Part shown: piece after piece, positions 16,686 through 25,478 of the stretch
How positions within the stretch are numbered: the first letter of the stretch is position 1
Layout: every line of letters starts with the position of its first letter
Assembly: GCF_003129925.1 (NCBI RefSeq)
Contig: NZ_QFFN01000011.1
Location: 1-62,484 of the forward strand
Reading direction: 5' to 3'
Source of the DNA: Bifidobacterium catulorum
GTDB taxonomy: Bacteria; Actinomycetota; Actinomycetes; Actinomycetales; Bifidobacteriaceae
Length of the DNA: 62,484 bases
Program-made: the position numbers and the translations under genes
The notes under the pieces: generated by a model
What the model was told of the DNA's origin: nothing
The model's database searches: none
The model's input: only the letters and a program-made list of their open reading frames with translations

Positions 16686-16720
16686 ACGGCCCGCCCCTCC
16701 TGACGGAAGAGGCGAGCCGT
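16686..16720 (-). terminator. Terminator-like hairpin across the right island junction
   Basis: ACGGCCCGCCCCTC pairs with GAGGCGAGCCGT around a CTGACGGAA loop, and the A-rich stretch before it gives a U-rich tail on the minus strand. It has the style of the terminator at 25407. The second arm runs into the direct repeat from 16713 and carries one mismatch there (A where G is expected), so the hairpin appears split by the junction. Confidence 0.5.
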
Positions 16721-16893
16721 CTGGTGACGATCGTCATCTGCGAGGGCGCGCGCCCCGTGGCGATGAACACCCTGACGCCCTTGGACTTCAACGTCTCGAT
16801 GGCGTCTTTGGTGGATTGCGGCACCTCATGGGTGGTGAAACTGGTCAGCGTGCCGTCGATGTCGAAGAACACGGCCTTGATCTGCTGCGCCAT
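16713..16893 (-). pseudogene. 5-prime fragment of the HAD hydrolase gene
   Basis: The first 60 codons are identical to the intact gene at 4970-5767, with the same ATG and ribosome site, including motif I DIDGTLT and the ATGRAPSQ motif. After 16713 the frame enters unrelated island sequence and stops at 16651. It lacks the cap domain and motif IV and cannot be an active phosphatase. It is the right-hand scar of the island insertion. Confidence 0.92.
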
Positions 16894-17030
16894 GGCAAAC
16901 TCCTCCGTCGTATGCGTCGCGACCAGCTTACCAACGGCGCACGATGCGCCCGCGGCCGAATACCGGGCCGGACGCATCGGACTGTTACGCTGGACATGAC
17001 GAAGGAGGATTCGATGCGCGGGACCCCCGA
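16713..17030 (+). repeat. Right direct repeat of the defence island (318 bp)
   Basis: Second copy of 5587-5905, one base shorter. It carries the promoter region and ribosome site of the intact PH-domain gene, so that gene keeps its native upstream sequence. Confidence 0.95.
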
Positions 17031-17529
17031 TGACGGACGCGGCGCGGAACGACGCTGGAGCAGTCTGCCGGCCGCCGTGAAACGGGTGTGGCTGCTCAGG
17101 GCAGTGGCGAGGGACGGCGGAGGCATCGCCCTCTGCGCGACCGCGGCCGTGATATGCCGATTCGCCGGCTGGTGGACGTTCTGGCATTGTCTGGTATTGG
17201 CTATCGCGGCCGCGGCATTGCTGCTGGACCTGCTCACCCGGCCGCTGCGCACGACATACTCATACGCGTTCAACCGCTATTCCATCGGAAAACACGACGT
17301 GATGCTGCACAAGGGCTGGCTGCTACGCGACACGACGACCATCCCCTACAACCGCGTGCAGCATGTGGAGACCAAGCAGGGGCCGCTACTGCGACGGTTC
17401 GGCCTGACCGCGGTGGAAATCCACACCGCCGTGGGCGAACATGAGATCGCCGCATTGGAAAACGCCGATGCGGCGGGGATCGTCGAACAGATCAGCGCCC
17501 GCGTGCTCGCGTCGAAGGACGACGTATGA
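17014..17529 (+). CDS. PH-domain membrane protein (YdbS-like)
   Basis: 171 residues. Two hydrophobic segments near residues 28-50 and 52-75 are followed by a bacterial pleckstrin-like (bPH2) domain with TYSYAFNRYSIGKHDV, TIPYNRVQHVETKQGPLLRRFGL and AVEIHTAVG. The family acts at the membrane and its biochemical role is not firmly known; YdbS/YdbT pairs have been linked to envelope stress and antimicrobial tolerance. The ATG at 17014 has AAGGAGG in front of it; a further in-frame ATG at 16996 lies upstream of that site. It overlaps the next gene (ATGA), with which it forms a pair. Confidence 0.85.
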   Translation: MRGTPDDGRGAERRWSSLPAAVKRVWLLRAVARDGGGIALCATAAVICRFAGWWTFWHCLVLAIAAAALLLDLLTRPLRTTYSYAFNRYSIGKHDVMLHKGWLLRDTTTIPYNRVQHVETKQGPLLRRFGLTAVEIHTAVGEHEIAALENADAAGIVEQISARVLASKDDV

Positions 17530-19181
17530 CATCCGGGAACACGGGGCATGACCCCATGGGCGTCGACGGATCCTGGCACCGCATCCACCCGTTGTCGCTG
17601 GTCATCGACATCACGGAACGCGTGCGTTCCATGATCGGCACGATGATCTCCCTGCTCGTCATCGTCGCCTGGACGCATCCGCCGCGGAGAATCGTCTGGA
17701 CACTCATCGCGTCCGTCGTGGCGGCGACGGTGCTGTGGCGAATCGCGGCATGGATGCGCAAACGCTATCGGCTCGGAGACGACGACGTCGCCCTGCGGAC
17801 CGGCGTGTTCAACACCGTCGTCACCACCATCCCCTATGACCACATCCATACCATCAAAGTCAGCAGTCCGGTGTTCTTCCGCCCGTTCGGCCTGGTCGGC
17901 GTCACCATCGACTCCGGAGGCACCTCCGACGGATCGGCCATCGTGCTCGCCGCGGTTCCGGCACGGCTGGGCGAGACGCTGGAACGGCTCCGTGAACAGG
18001 CCGCAAGCACGGAGGTTCCGGGAGGCGACGCCGTCTTCGGGCGACACTCCCCCGCCGTCGACGCCGAGCACGGGACCGTCGGAGCGGACCATGACGGCGG
18101 CCGCCTCGTATTCCGCGCCTCGTTCCGAGACACGGTATTGTTCGCACTCACCGATCTGGGGTTCCTCGCCGCGTTGGCCGTCATCTACGGTTTCTCCCAG
18201 AATCTGCGCGACCTGCTGCCCGAGGGCATGGTCGACAGGGCCGAATACGCGGTCTTCCGGTTCGCCGCCGGCAGCGTCCCGACCGCGGTCATGGTAGTGG
18301 CGGCCATGGTGGCGTCGATGCTCGTCATCAGCGTCGTCAAATCGCTGCTGCAATACCACCGGTTCGAAGTATGGCGGCGCGGCGACGACCTCATCATCGT
18401 CCGAGGCCTGCTGACACGTCGCTCCGTCACCATTCCGGTGAGCCGCGTGCAGACCATCATCATCCGGCAATCGGTGCTGCGGCGCGCATTGCATCTGAGT
18501 TCCGTACAGGTCGGGCTCACCACCCCGGGCACCGGAGGAGACGGGGACGACACCAGCACCCGGGGCGATATCCTGCCCGTCATCGCGGACGGCAGACTGT
18601 ACGACACGCTTCGCGGCATGCTGCCCGAATGGGATCCGCATGAGCCGGCCGTACGACGCACCGCACGGGGGCTGGGCCGGTATCTGCTGGCCATGCCCGT
18701 GGCGTGCACGCTTGCGTCCATGCTCGCCGTGGCCGTGGCGGTGATGGCGACCGCGACGGTCCATGGATCGACCGCAGGACTTCCCCCGTCCGAGGCCACG
18801 TTCCCTGACGGCGATCCGCTGTTCGAGCCATGGTTCCATGTGATGTGGCTGATGTGGCTGGTGCTTCTGCCCGCGACGGCCGGGGCGTACGCCTGCGCCG
18901 GACGTTGGCTGCGATGGCGCACGGAGGGGTATGAGCTGCGTCCCGGAAGACAGATCATCGTCACCGGGGCCCGCGGCCTGAATCTCGTCACCATGGTCAC
19001 GCACAGGTCACGCATCCAATACGTACGGCGAAGAACGTTCCCCTGGCGAATTCGGACCGGCGTGGAGTCCATGGTCATGCCGCTGTTCGTGATGAACGGC
19101 TATTCATGGCTGCGGTTCACCGTCATCCGCTCCCGCGAGGCCCGACGGCTGCATGATTGGGCGACCGGCCCGGCATCGTGA
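17526..19181 (+). CDS. PH-domain membrane protein (YdbT-like)
   Basis: 551 residues with about six hydrophobic segments and three bPH2 units. Unit 1 is around residues 65-150 (YRLGDDDVALRTGVF and TTIPYDHIHTIKV). Unit 2 is around 280-360 (FEVWRRGDDLIIVRGLL and TIPVSRVQTIIIR). Unit 3 is around 475-545 (ELRPGRQIIVTGARGL). This is the larger partner of the YdbS-like protein, and the four-base overlap argues for translational coupling and a membrane complex. Function is not established. Confidence 0.82.
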   Translation: MTSGNTGHDPMGVDGSWHRIHPLSLVIDITERVRSMIGTMISLLVIVAWTHPPRRIVWTLIASVVAATVLWRIAAWMRKRYRLGDDDVALRTGVFNTVVTTIPYDHIHTIKVSSPVFFRPFGLVGVTIDSGGTSDGSAIVLAAVPARLGETLERLREQAASTEVPGGDAVFGRHSPAVDAEHGTVGADHDGGRLVFRASFRDTVLFALTDLGFLAALAVIYGFSQNLRDLLPEGMVDRAEYAVFRFAAGSVPTAVMVVAAMVASMLVISVVKSLLQYHRFEVWRRGDDLIIVRGLLTRRSVTIPVSRVQTIIIRQSVLRRALHLSSVQVGLTTPGTGGDGDDTSTRGDILPVIADGRLYDTLRGMLPEWDPHEPAVRRTARGLGRYLLAMPVACTLASMLAVAVAVMATATVHGSTAGLPPSEATFPDGDPLFEPWFHVMWLMWLVLLPATAGAYACAGRWLRWRTEGYELRPGRQIIVTGARGLNLVTMVTHRSRIQYVRRRTFPWRIRTGVESMVMPLFVMNGYSWLRFTVIRSREARRLHDWATGPAS

Positions 19182-19212
19182 TCCGATCCGGAAACGCCGG
19201 CGAATGAAAAAG

Positions 19213-19244
19213 GGCTTGGCCCCCTGACGTGAGGGGGCCAAGCC
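19213..19244. terminator. Intergenic terminator
   Basis: Perfect 12-bp arms GGCTTGGCCCCC / GGGGGCCAAGCC with an eight-base loop between converging genes. An A-rich tract on the left suggests it mainly ends the minus-strand oxidase transcript. Confidence 0.75.
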
Positions 19245-19263
19245 GTCACATGGGACCGGACGA

Positions 19264-19668
19264 TCAGTCCTTGGCGATGGTCTTGCCGGCGTTGGGGCCG
19301 GAGGCCAGGTCCTCGATCTCGGTGATCTCAAGCACCGGGATGGCGGCGGGCTTCTTGGTGCCCTTCTCCTCGGCGACCTTCACCTGCTCCTCGTAGATGG
19401 CGTCGTCGGTGTGCAGCACCACGTTGCCGCGGAAGCGGTAGCCCTTCTTCTCGGCCAGGTTGGCGAAGGCGATGACGAGCTTGCCGTTGGCCTGCAGGTT
19501 TTTGTAAGCCTGCCCCGCGGTGCGCTCGTGGTAGGCGATGTGGTTGTCGTCGAGCACGAACAGCGACATCTTCGGGCCGAGGTCGAGCGTGCCGTCCTCG
19601 TTCTGGGTGGCGATCCAACCCAGGTTGTTCTCGATGAAGGTCTTCATCTCAGCGGTGAGCGTTGCCAT
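19264..19668 (-). CDS. Pyridoxamine 5-phosphate oxidase-family (FMN split-barrel) protein
   Basis: 134 residues with the split beta-barrel pattern: MKTFIENNLGWIATQNEDGTLDLGPKM, then HIAYHERTAGQAYKNL and GYRFRGNVVLH. Members bind FMN, haem or F420 and include many oxidoreductases of unknown substrate. The ATG follows a conventional ribosome site (AAGGATC). It stands alone between two terminator-bearing spacers. Lacking the hallmark residues of PdxH, it is unlikely to be the vitamin B6 enzyme itself. Confidence 0.85.
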   Translation of the reverse strand: MATLTAEMKTFIENNLGWIATQNEDGTLDLGPKMSLFVLDDNHIAYHERTAGQAYKNLQANGKLVIAFANLAEKKGYRFRGNVVLHTDDAIYEEQVKVAEEKGTKKPAAIPVLEITEIEDLASGPNAGKTIAKD

Positions 19669-19776
19669 AATGCGATCCTTTCAGCGTCGTTCATTATCCG
19701 GTTCCAGCGTACTCGCAAAGCATGATGACACGCATGATCGCCGCCTGTGAGAAACATCACGCGGCCGCGACGCGTC

Positions 19777-22650
19777 TCATTCCGGGCTCTTCAGCGCGCC
19801 GACCATGTCGATGCGGTCGAGCATCCGGTTGGTGACTAGCATGACCATCGCGGCGAACGCCAGCGCCAGAGCGCCGGAGATCACATAGCTGAGCCAGCGC
19901 ACGTGCACCGCGAAGTATATCCCCGGCATGCGCAGCACCATGGTCAGCCCCTCCCCCGCGAGCCGCCCCAGAGGCAGTCCCACGGCCACGCCGATGACGG
20001 TGAGGATGAGCATCTCCTTGTTCACGTAATGCCGCACCTCGCGACGGCGGAATCCAAGCACCTTGATGGTGGCAAGCTCGCGTTCGCGTTCGGATATGTT
20101 CGTGGTGGACAGCGTGAACAGCACCACGAAGGCGAGCGCGCCGGCGAGGACGAGCAGCACGTACACCACGGTGTTGATGAGCCGGAAGTTGCCGGAGAAG
20201 TCGCGCACCAGCGCATCGGTGGATGTGACCGACAGATACCGGCCGTCCTTCGCCAGCTCGTCGCAGAACCGTATCCGTTCCGTGGCGTCGCCTTCGAGAT
20301 GGGCGAGCATGGCGTTGGCGTGATAGTCGCCGTACAGCCGCTCATACAGGCTCCGTGTCATGAACACCGTATTGCCCAGATAGTTCTCGACCACCGCATC
20401 CACGGTGGCCGTGGCGTCGTGGAGCGTGGAGTCCCTGATGGTCACGGGGTCCCCCACCGCAATCCCCAGCATCTGCTGCGCGTTCTTGGTGACCGCCACG
20501 CCGGAGCCGTCGGGCCTCACCGCCGCTCCGCCTCCCATAGCCGCACTCCAGTCGCTCTGCGCCTCGCGCAGATGGATGTAGTCGGCGATGCTAGTTCCGT
20601 CGGGAATCACGACCAGCTGCACGCCCTCCTCGCCGTCGTCCGGGGCGTCGGTTCCCAGCGTGGCGGAGTCGATGCGCACGGCGATGGCGTCCTTTACCCC
20701 TGCATCGTCCCGAAGGCTCTTGAACGCCGCGGGATTGTCGTCGTCCGAGGTGACGGCCATGAGGTCGTAGGCCGTGACTCCCCCGTATTGGGCGGGGGAC
20801 AACGCCACGACCGAATCCCTGATGGCGAAGCCGCACATGAGCAGCATCGTGCATCCGGCTATGCCGGCTATGGTCATCAGAGCCCTGGTCTTGTAGCGGA
20901 ACAGGTTGCGTGCGGTCACCTTGCCGAGGAACGACATGCGGCGCCACACAGGCCGCACGCGCTCCAGCAGGATCGTTCTCCCCGCCTTCGGCGCCTTGGG
21001 GCGCATGAGCGCGGCCGGCGCAAGACGCAGTTCGCCCCTGCAGGCCGCCACCGCGGCGCCGACCACCACCGCAGCGAACAACGCCACCGCCCCGATGCCA
21101 TACAGCCAGTCGAAATGAAGGGTGAACACCGGCAGCAGGTACATGGTGGAGAAGATGGTGAAGATGATCTTCGGCAGGGCGATGAAGCCGAGCAGGTCGC
21201 CCAGCAGTCCTCCAAGCAGGCATGCGAGACCGGCGTAGACGACGTATTTGCGCAGGATCTCGCCCCGGCGGTATCCGAGGGCCTTGTAGGTGCCGATCAG
21301 CAGACGCTCCTCCTCCACCATGCGGGCGATGGCGGTGAGGCCGATCAGCACGGCAACGAGCAGGAACAGCACGGGGAACGCCGTGCCGATGGATTCGATG
21401 GATTCGGCGTCGCTGTCGATGCTGGCGTAGCCTCCCATGGCGGTGCGGTCGCGGACGTGCCATTGCGCGTCGGCGATGCCGTCCACCTTGTCTCTGGCGT
21501 CGGAGATTCTCCGTTGCGCGTCCTTTTCCGCCTTGTCGAGTTCTCCGTATCGCGCGTCCAGCGTGTCCCGGGCTGCATCGAGACGGCTGCGCGCGGATTG
21601 CAGCTGGACGGCGGCGCCTACTCCATTGGCCACCGCCTGTTCCACGGTCACTCCCCCGCTCGCCTGTTCGAACCGCATGATTCCGGTCTGCAATTGCGCC
21701 CACTGCCCATCGAGGTCGCTTCGTGCCCGGTCCAGCCTCGTTCGTGACTCCGTGAGCTTCCGGGTTGCCGACCGCTCCTCCTTGTCGATTTCGGCGTTCA
21801 TGTCGGCCTTGACCTCGTTGGTCCTGGCACGCTCACGACCTGCCTGGATGTCGGCGATCCGCGTCTTCACGGCGTCCACCGACGTGTCGTATCCGTCCGT
21901 GTATGCCTGCTTGTCACGGGCCCCGTCGACGGTGAGGTACGCGACGGTGTAGATGCCTCGCGCGGAATCGTCCACCGCGGATGTCGTGACGAAGAAACCG
22001 TAGTCGGCGTCGGAGGGGTTGTCACGGAACGCCGTGGCCCCTTCGCCGTTGTTGACGTCCATGGGGTCGATGACCGTGCCGACGATCGTATAGCCGTGCC
22101 GTGAGAACACCTCGCCGGAGCCCTCCTTCGCGGTGCCTTCCCCGTCCTGGGCACCGACCGTGTCGCCGAACGTCACCGTGTCGCCGATTCCTGCGCCGGA
22201 GTCCCTGAGATACGGCGCCGTGACGGCCACCTCGCTGTCGTCCACGGGCAGACGGCCGTCGATGACGTATGGCATGTTCATGCCCGAGCCGTCAAGCGAC
22301 GACACGTCCGCCTTCGATGTTGCGCCGTCCATCTCGATGGAGACCTGTTCCGAGTAGCCGCCCGCCGCCCTGTGCACGCCCTCGACGCCGCCCATAGCGG
22401 AGAGGTCGGCGTCGGTGAGGCCCAGCGTGGAGACCACGGCGATGTCGTGGAGGTTCTGCGCGTCGAAGAACGCATCCGCACTGCGACGCAGGTCCACGCA
22501 CGCCGCCTTGAGACCGGTCGCCATGGTCACCCCCAATGCGGTGATGACGAGCAGCGCGAGGAACCGCTTCCACCCATGGCGGATGGTGCGCCATATGTCC
22601 TTTCCGGCGGCGCCCGAGCCCGGGATCATGCCGCGTCTCTTCGTTCCCAT
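19777..22650 (-). CDS. ABC transporter permease, FtsX/MacB type
   Basis: 957-residue exporter permease. It has one membrane helix near residue 30, a large extracellular region (about 60-400) with a charged coiled coil (about 255-385), three helices around 415-530, and a second FtsX core with helices near 585, 830-850, 880-905 and 930. Two FtsX domains (LIGLTAIARMVEEERLLIGTY and SERERELATIKVLGF) identify the family. It lies nine bases after its ATPase gene and is transcribed divergently from a TetR regulator. Substrate unknown; peptides, drugs or lipids are typical. Confidence 0.88.
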   Translation of the reverse strand: MGTKRRGMIPGSGAAGKDIWRTIRHGWKRFLALLVITALGVTMATGLKAACVDLRRSADAFFDAQNLHDIAVVSTLGLTDADLSAMGGVEGVHRAAGGYSEQVSIEMDGATSKADVSSLDGSGMNMPYVIDGRLPVDDSEVAVTAPYLRDSGAGIGDTVTFGDTVGAQDGEGTAKEGSGEVFSRHGYTIVGTVIDPMDVNNGEGATAFRDNPSDADYGFFVTTSAVDDSARGIYTVAYLTVDGARDKQAYTDGYDTSVDAVKTRIADIQAGRERARTNEVKADMNAEIDKEERSATRKLTESRTRLDRARSDLDGQWAQLQTGIMRFEQASGGVTVEQAVANGVGAAVQLQSARSRLDAARDTLDARYGELDKAEKDAQRRISDARDKVDGIADAQWHVRDRTAMGGYASIDSDAESIESIGTAFPVLFLLVAVLIGLTAIARMVEEERLLIGTYKALGYRRGEILRKYVVYAGLACLLGGLLGDLLGFIALPKIIFTIFSTMYLLPVFTLHFDWLYGIGAVALFAAVVVGAAVAACRGELRLAPAALMRPKAPKAGRTILLERVRPVWRRMSFLGKVTARNLFRYKTRALMTIAGIAGCTMLLMCGFAIRDSVVALSPAQYGGVTAYDLMAVTSDDDNPAAFKSLRDDAGVKDAIAVRIDSATLGTDAPDDGEEGVQLVVIPDGTSIADYIHLREAQSDWSAAMGGGAAVRPDGSGVAVTKNAQQMLGIAVGDPVTIRDSTLHDATATVDAVVENYLGNTVFMTRSLYERLYGDYHANAMLAHLEGDATERIRFCDELAKDGRYLSVTSTDALVRDFSGNFRLINTVVYVLLVLAGALAFVVLFTLSTTNISERERELATIKVLGFRRREVRHYVNKEMLILTVIGVAVGLPLGRLAGEGLTMVLRMPGIYFAVHVRWLSYVISGALALAFAAMVMLVTNRMLDRIDMVGALKSPE

Positions 22651-22659
22651 GACGCCCCC

Positions 22660-23391
22660 CTACCATTCGATCCGGGATATCGGTACGGGCTCCGGATTGA
22701 CGGACTCGTCGACCACCCTGCCCGAACGGAACCGTATGACCCGGTCCGCCATCGGCGCGAGCGCGGAGTTGTGGGTGATGACGAGCACGGTGATGCCGTC
22801 GCGGCGGCAGGTGTCCTGCAGGAGCTGGAGGATCTGCTTGCCGGTGGCGTAGTCGAGCGCGCCGGTCGGCTCGTCGCACAGTAGCAGCTTCGGGTTCTTG
22901 GCGATCGCGCGGGCGATGGCCACGCGCTGCTGTTCGCCGCCGGACAGCTGTGCGGGGAAGTTGCCGAGACGTTCGCCGAGGCCGACCTTGTCGAGGGTCT
23001 CGGCCGGGTCGAGCGCGTTCTCGCAGATCTGCGAGGCGAGCTCCACGTTTTCGAGGGCGGTGAGGTTGGGCACGAGGTTGTAGAACTGGAACACGAAGCC
23101 CACGTCGGCCCGCCGGTAGTCCACGAGCTCGTCCTCGTCGAACCTGGTCACGTCGCGCCCGTCCACGGTCACCGAACCGGATGTGGCGCGGTCCATGCCG
23201 CCGAGGATGTTCAGCGCCGTGGTCTTGCCCGCCCCGGACGCGCCGAGGATGACGGCAAGCTCCCCTCTGCCCACGCCGAACGTCGCATGGTCGAGCGCCG
23301 TGATGGCGGCGGCGCCGGTGCCGTACCGTTTCGTCACGCCGGCGAAGTCGATGTACGCCGTCCGAACCGCCTTGTCCTCCGTCGTTGCCAT
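22660..23391 (-). CDS. ABC transporter ATP-binding protein, MacB/LolD type
   Basis: 243 residues from [13 protein letters not shown]. Walker A is GASGAGKTT, the Q-loop segment is [14 protein letters not shown], the signature is LSGGEQQR, Walker B is [12 protein letters not shown] and the H-loop is VLVITHN. The order and the [12 protein letters not shown] segment are those of ATPases that pair with FtsX-like permeases. ATG 23391 follows a G-rich site; the longer reading from 23421 would extend into the operator. Likely repressed by the divergent TetR protein. Confidence 0.92.
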   Translation of the reverse strand: MATTEDKAVRTAYIDFAGVTKRYGTGAAAITALDHATFGVGRGELAVILGASGAGKTTALNILGGMDRATSGSVTVDGRDVTRFDEDELVDYRRADVGFVFQFYNLVPNLTALENVELASQICENALDPAETLDKVGLGERLGNFPAQLSGGEQQRVAIARAIAKNPKLLLCDEPTGALDYATGKQILQLLQDTCRRDGITVLVITHNSALAPMADRVIRFRSGRVVDESVNPEPVPISRIEW

Positions 23392-23422
23392 GCCGCCCCC
23401 GTCTCCCGGAACAATCATCACT

Positions 23423-23447
23423 ACACATCATGTTGTGTTATACAATC
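23423..23447. promoter_or_regulatory. Operator-like dyad and -10 between exporter and TetR genes
   Basis: ACACA (23423-23427) and TGTGT (23434-23438) form an inverted repeat with a six-base centre, next to a TATACAAT stretch at 23440-23447. Its position between the divergent genes fits a TetR binding site. Confidence 0.45.
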
Positions 23448-23551
23448 ACGATATCGCCAACGGACGAGCCCATCAATCGACATCGCCGCCGAACGATGTT
23501 GAGCGATGACGTGCCGGCCCATGCGGGCGTCGGCCATGCAGAACGGAGCAT

Positions 23552-24130
23552 ATGATGAAGAAACAGCCTCAAGTGACGGAACGCACCAAAGCCAATCTGT
23601 GCAAGGCGTTCTGGAAGCTCTATCGCACCCGGCCCATCGACAAGATCACCGTCAGGGAGATCACCGAGATCGCGGGCTACAACCGCGGCACGTTCTATCT
23701 GTACTATCGCGACGTGAACGACATGTTCTCCCAGATCGAGGACAGTCTGCTCAACATCGTCGAGGACCTCATCGACGACATGCTCGCCCAGGAGGGACGC
23801 ATCGACATCGCGTCGAACATGGGCACGATCCTGACGATGGCGAAATCGCATTCGGCGTACATGTCGGTGCTGCTCAGCGACCATGGCGACCCGACGTTCG
23901 TGACCAGGTTCAAGGAGCTGCTGTGGCCGTTGGTCGACCGCTATCTCGGCATCACGCAGTCGGTGGAGATGACAAGGGACGAACGGGACCTGCTCAAGCA
24001 GTTCTATCTGGCGGGATTGATCGCCGTCGTATCGGCGTGGCTGAGCTCCGGCAACCGCATGCCGTTGGACCGTTTCATCGCGTTCGCTCTGGCGACGATG
24101 TTCCCCAGCCAATCCGAGAACATCCGATGA
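23552..24130 (+). CDS. TetR/AcrR family regulator
   Basis: 192 residues. The N-terminal helix-turn-helix reads ITVREITEIAGYNRGTFYLYYRDVND (given here as ITVREITEIAG then YNRGTFYLYYRDVND), the standard TetR DNA-binding pattern. The C-terminal part (about 60-190) is the ligand-binding all-helical domain. GGAG stands seven bases before the first ATG of ATGATG. It is divergent from the ABC exporter, which it probably represses. Confidence 0.9.
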   Translation: MMKKQPQVTERTKANLCKAFWKLYRTRPIDKITVREITEIAGYNRGTFYLYYRDVNDMFSQIEDSLLNIVEDLIDDMLAQEGRIDIASNMGTILTMAKSHSAYMSVLLSDHGDPTFVTRFKELLWPLVDRYLGITQSVEMTRDERDLLKQFYLAGLIAVVSAWLSSGNRMPLDRFIAFALATMFPSQSENIR

Positions 24131-24990
24131 CCGGCATGCTGAAAGACGACTGCACCATGACGACCGAGGGACGACAAACGACCGACGACCAAGGGGCGAC
24201 AAACGACCAATGCCTCATCCTCGGCGCCGGCGAATACTACGACGGGACCCCGCGCATCCCCCGGGGAGCCCATGTGATCGCCGCCGACGGCGGATTCGAC
24301 CATGCCAGTCCGCTGGGCATCACCCCGGACGAGGTCATCGGCGACTTCGACTCCGTAGCCGGCGAATCCCTCGAATACGTCCGAGGCGACGGCGTCATGC
24401 GTCTGCCAAGCGAGAAGGACGACACCGACATGCTCGCCGCCGTGAAACTCGGATGGTCGCGTGGCCTGCGCCGGTTCCACATCTTCGGCGGACTTGGAGG
24501 GCGGCTCGACCACACACTGGCCAACATGCAGATGCTGGCGCGGATCTCCCGTCACGGCGGCATCGGATTCCTGTACGGCGACGGCTTCGTCGCGACGGCG
24601 ATCACCGATGCGACGCTGTCCTTCCCCGCATGGGACCCGCCTGAGGGGGCCGGACGTATGGTATCGGTGCTCGCCCACTCGGATGTGGCAAGGCACGTAT
24701 CCATACGGGGGTTGAAATACGAGATCGATGACGCACAGCTACGCAACACGCGTGCGTTGGGGGTGAGCAACGAGTTCCTCGACTCCGCCGACGCCGTCAT
24801 CACCGTGGCCGACGGCACGCTGGCCGTCACCTACCCGCTTGCGGCACCCGAACCCGGATGGCGGACGAGTCGCGGGCCGGAAGGACCGGACGCGTTGGGC
24901 GCCATCGACACCCATGTGTCGAATCTTCTGGCGCGGAGAAAGAGAATACGACCGGCCTGCGGGGCCGGAGACGAAAGGAGTGCATCATGA
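24127..24990 (+). CDS. Thiamine pyrophosphokinase
   Basis: 287 residues. The enzyme transfers pyrophosphate from ATP to thiamine. Family motifs are AADGGFDHA, VIGDFDSV, LPSEKDDTDMLAAV and FGGLGGRLDHTLAN. The start overlaps the stop of the TetR gene (ATGA), and the end overlaps the next gene by four bases, so three genes form one run. An ATG at 24157 is an alternative. The extra ~25 N-terminal residues (TTEGRQTTDDQGATND) are low-complexity and may not be translated. Confidence 0.9.
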   Translation: MTGMLKDDCTMTTEGRQTTDDQGATNDQCLILGAGEYYDGTPRIPRGAHVIAADGGFDHASPLGITPDEVIGDFDSVAGESLEYVRGDGVMRLPSEKDDTDMLAAVKLGWSRGLRRFHIFGGLGGRLDHTLANMQMLARISRHGGIGFLYGDGFVATAITDATLSFPAWDPPEGAGRMVSVLAHSDVARHVSIRGLKYEIDDAQLRNTRALGVSNEFLDSADAVITVADGTLAVTYPLAAPEPGWRTSRGPEGPDALGAIDTHVSNLLARRKRIRPACGAGDERSAS

Positions 24991-25370
24991 CCGAGCCATT
25001 GTTCATCTGCTACGCACGCTGCTCCACATGCGCCAGGGCCCGCGCGTGGCTGGACGGACACGGCATCGCCTACAGGGAGCGCGACATCAGGGAGGACAAT
25101 CCGAACGCGGACGAACTCGCCTTCTGGCACCGGGCCAGCGGCCTGCCCATTCGCCGGTTCTTCAACACCTCCGGCCAGCTGTATCGCGCCATGAGGCTCA
25201 AGGACCGGCTGCCGGGGCTGAGCGACGCGGAGGCCATCGAACTGCTCGCCACCGATGGGATGCTGGTACGCAGGCCCCTGCTCGTCGTTCCCGGCGCCGA
25301 TGGGGATTCGCCGACCGTGCTCGTCGGCTTCCGCGAGGCGCAGTGGGAGCAGACGCTGGTGCGGGACTGA
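24987..25370 (+). CDS. ArsC/Spx-family thioredoxin-fold protein
   Basis: 127 residues with the family start MTEPLFICYARCSTCARARA; CSTC is the redox-type CxxC. It continues with DIREDNPNADEL, FFNTSGQLYRAM and LLVVPG near residue 95. GAAAGGAG precedes the ATG. Members are arsenate reductases, Spx regulators or YffB-like proteins; there is no arsenic gene nearby, so a YffB-like role is more likely than arsenate reduction. It is translationally coupled to the thiamine pyrophosphokinase gene. Confidence 0.85.
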   Translation: MTEPLFICYARCSTCARARAWLDGHGIAYRERDIREDNPNADELAFWHRASGLPIRRFFNTSGQLYRAMRLKDRLPGLSDAEAIELLATDGMLVRRPLLVVPGADGDSPTVLVGFREAQWEQTLVRD

Positions 25371-25406
25371 CCCGCGGCGGCCGACGTCCGGCACCGAAGA
25401 CGAAAA

Positions 25407-25435
25407 ACGGCCCTTCCCCATGAGGGGAGGGCCGT
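25407..25435. terminator. Bidirectional terminator
   Basis: ACGGCCCTTCCCC / GGGGAGGGCCGT around a four-base loop, with AAAAA before it and TTT after it. It serves both the ArsC-like gene and gap. Confidence 0.85.
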
Positions 25436-25478
25436 TTCGCTTTCCTTACGATACGAGGCTACCGTCGCCTCGCCGTTC

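Larger units (their letters stand above)
5906..16712. mobile_element. 10.8 kb defence island between direct repeats
   Basis: The segment lies exactly between the two 318-319 bp direct repeats. It holds seven genes, all on the minus strand: FRG-domain protein, Res, Mod, DUF4391, SNF2-type helicase, DUF4160 protein and a small unknown. No integrase, transposase or replication gene is inside. Part of the island, especially the FRG gene, is clearly more AT-rich than the flanks. The repeat arrangement is what a single homologous crossover of a circle carrying the HAD-PH intergenic region would leave, but that mechanism is inferred. Confidence 0.8.

Noticed and set aside
5587..17030. Direct repeats as an IS or transposon target duplication
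   Set aside because: Repeats of 319 bp are far longer than any transposase target duplication, and no transposase or terminal inverted repeat is present.
17346..19004. 552-codon ORF on the minus strand
   Set aside because: It is antisense to the two PH-domain genes, whose motifs and ribosome sites are clear. Long antisense frames are common in this high-GC sequence, and its composition (HGHGHG, RRRG) is shadow-like.
19903..21747. 614-codon ORF on the plus strand
   Set aside because: Antisense to the FtsX-type permease; rich in His, Arg and Gly without any domain.
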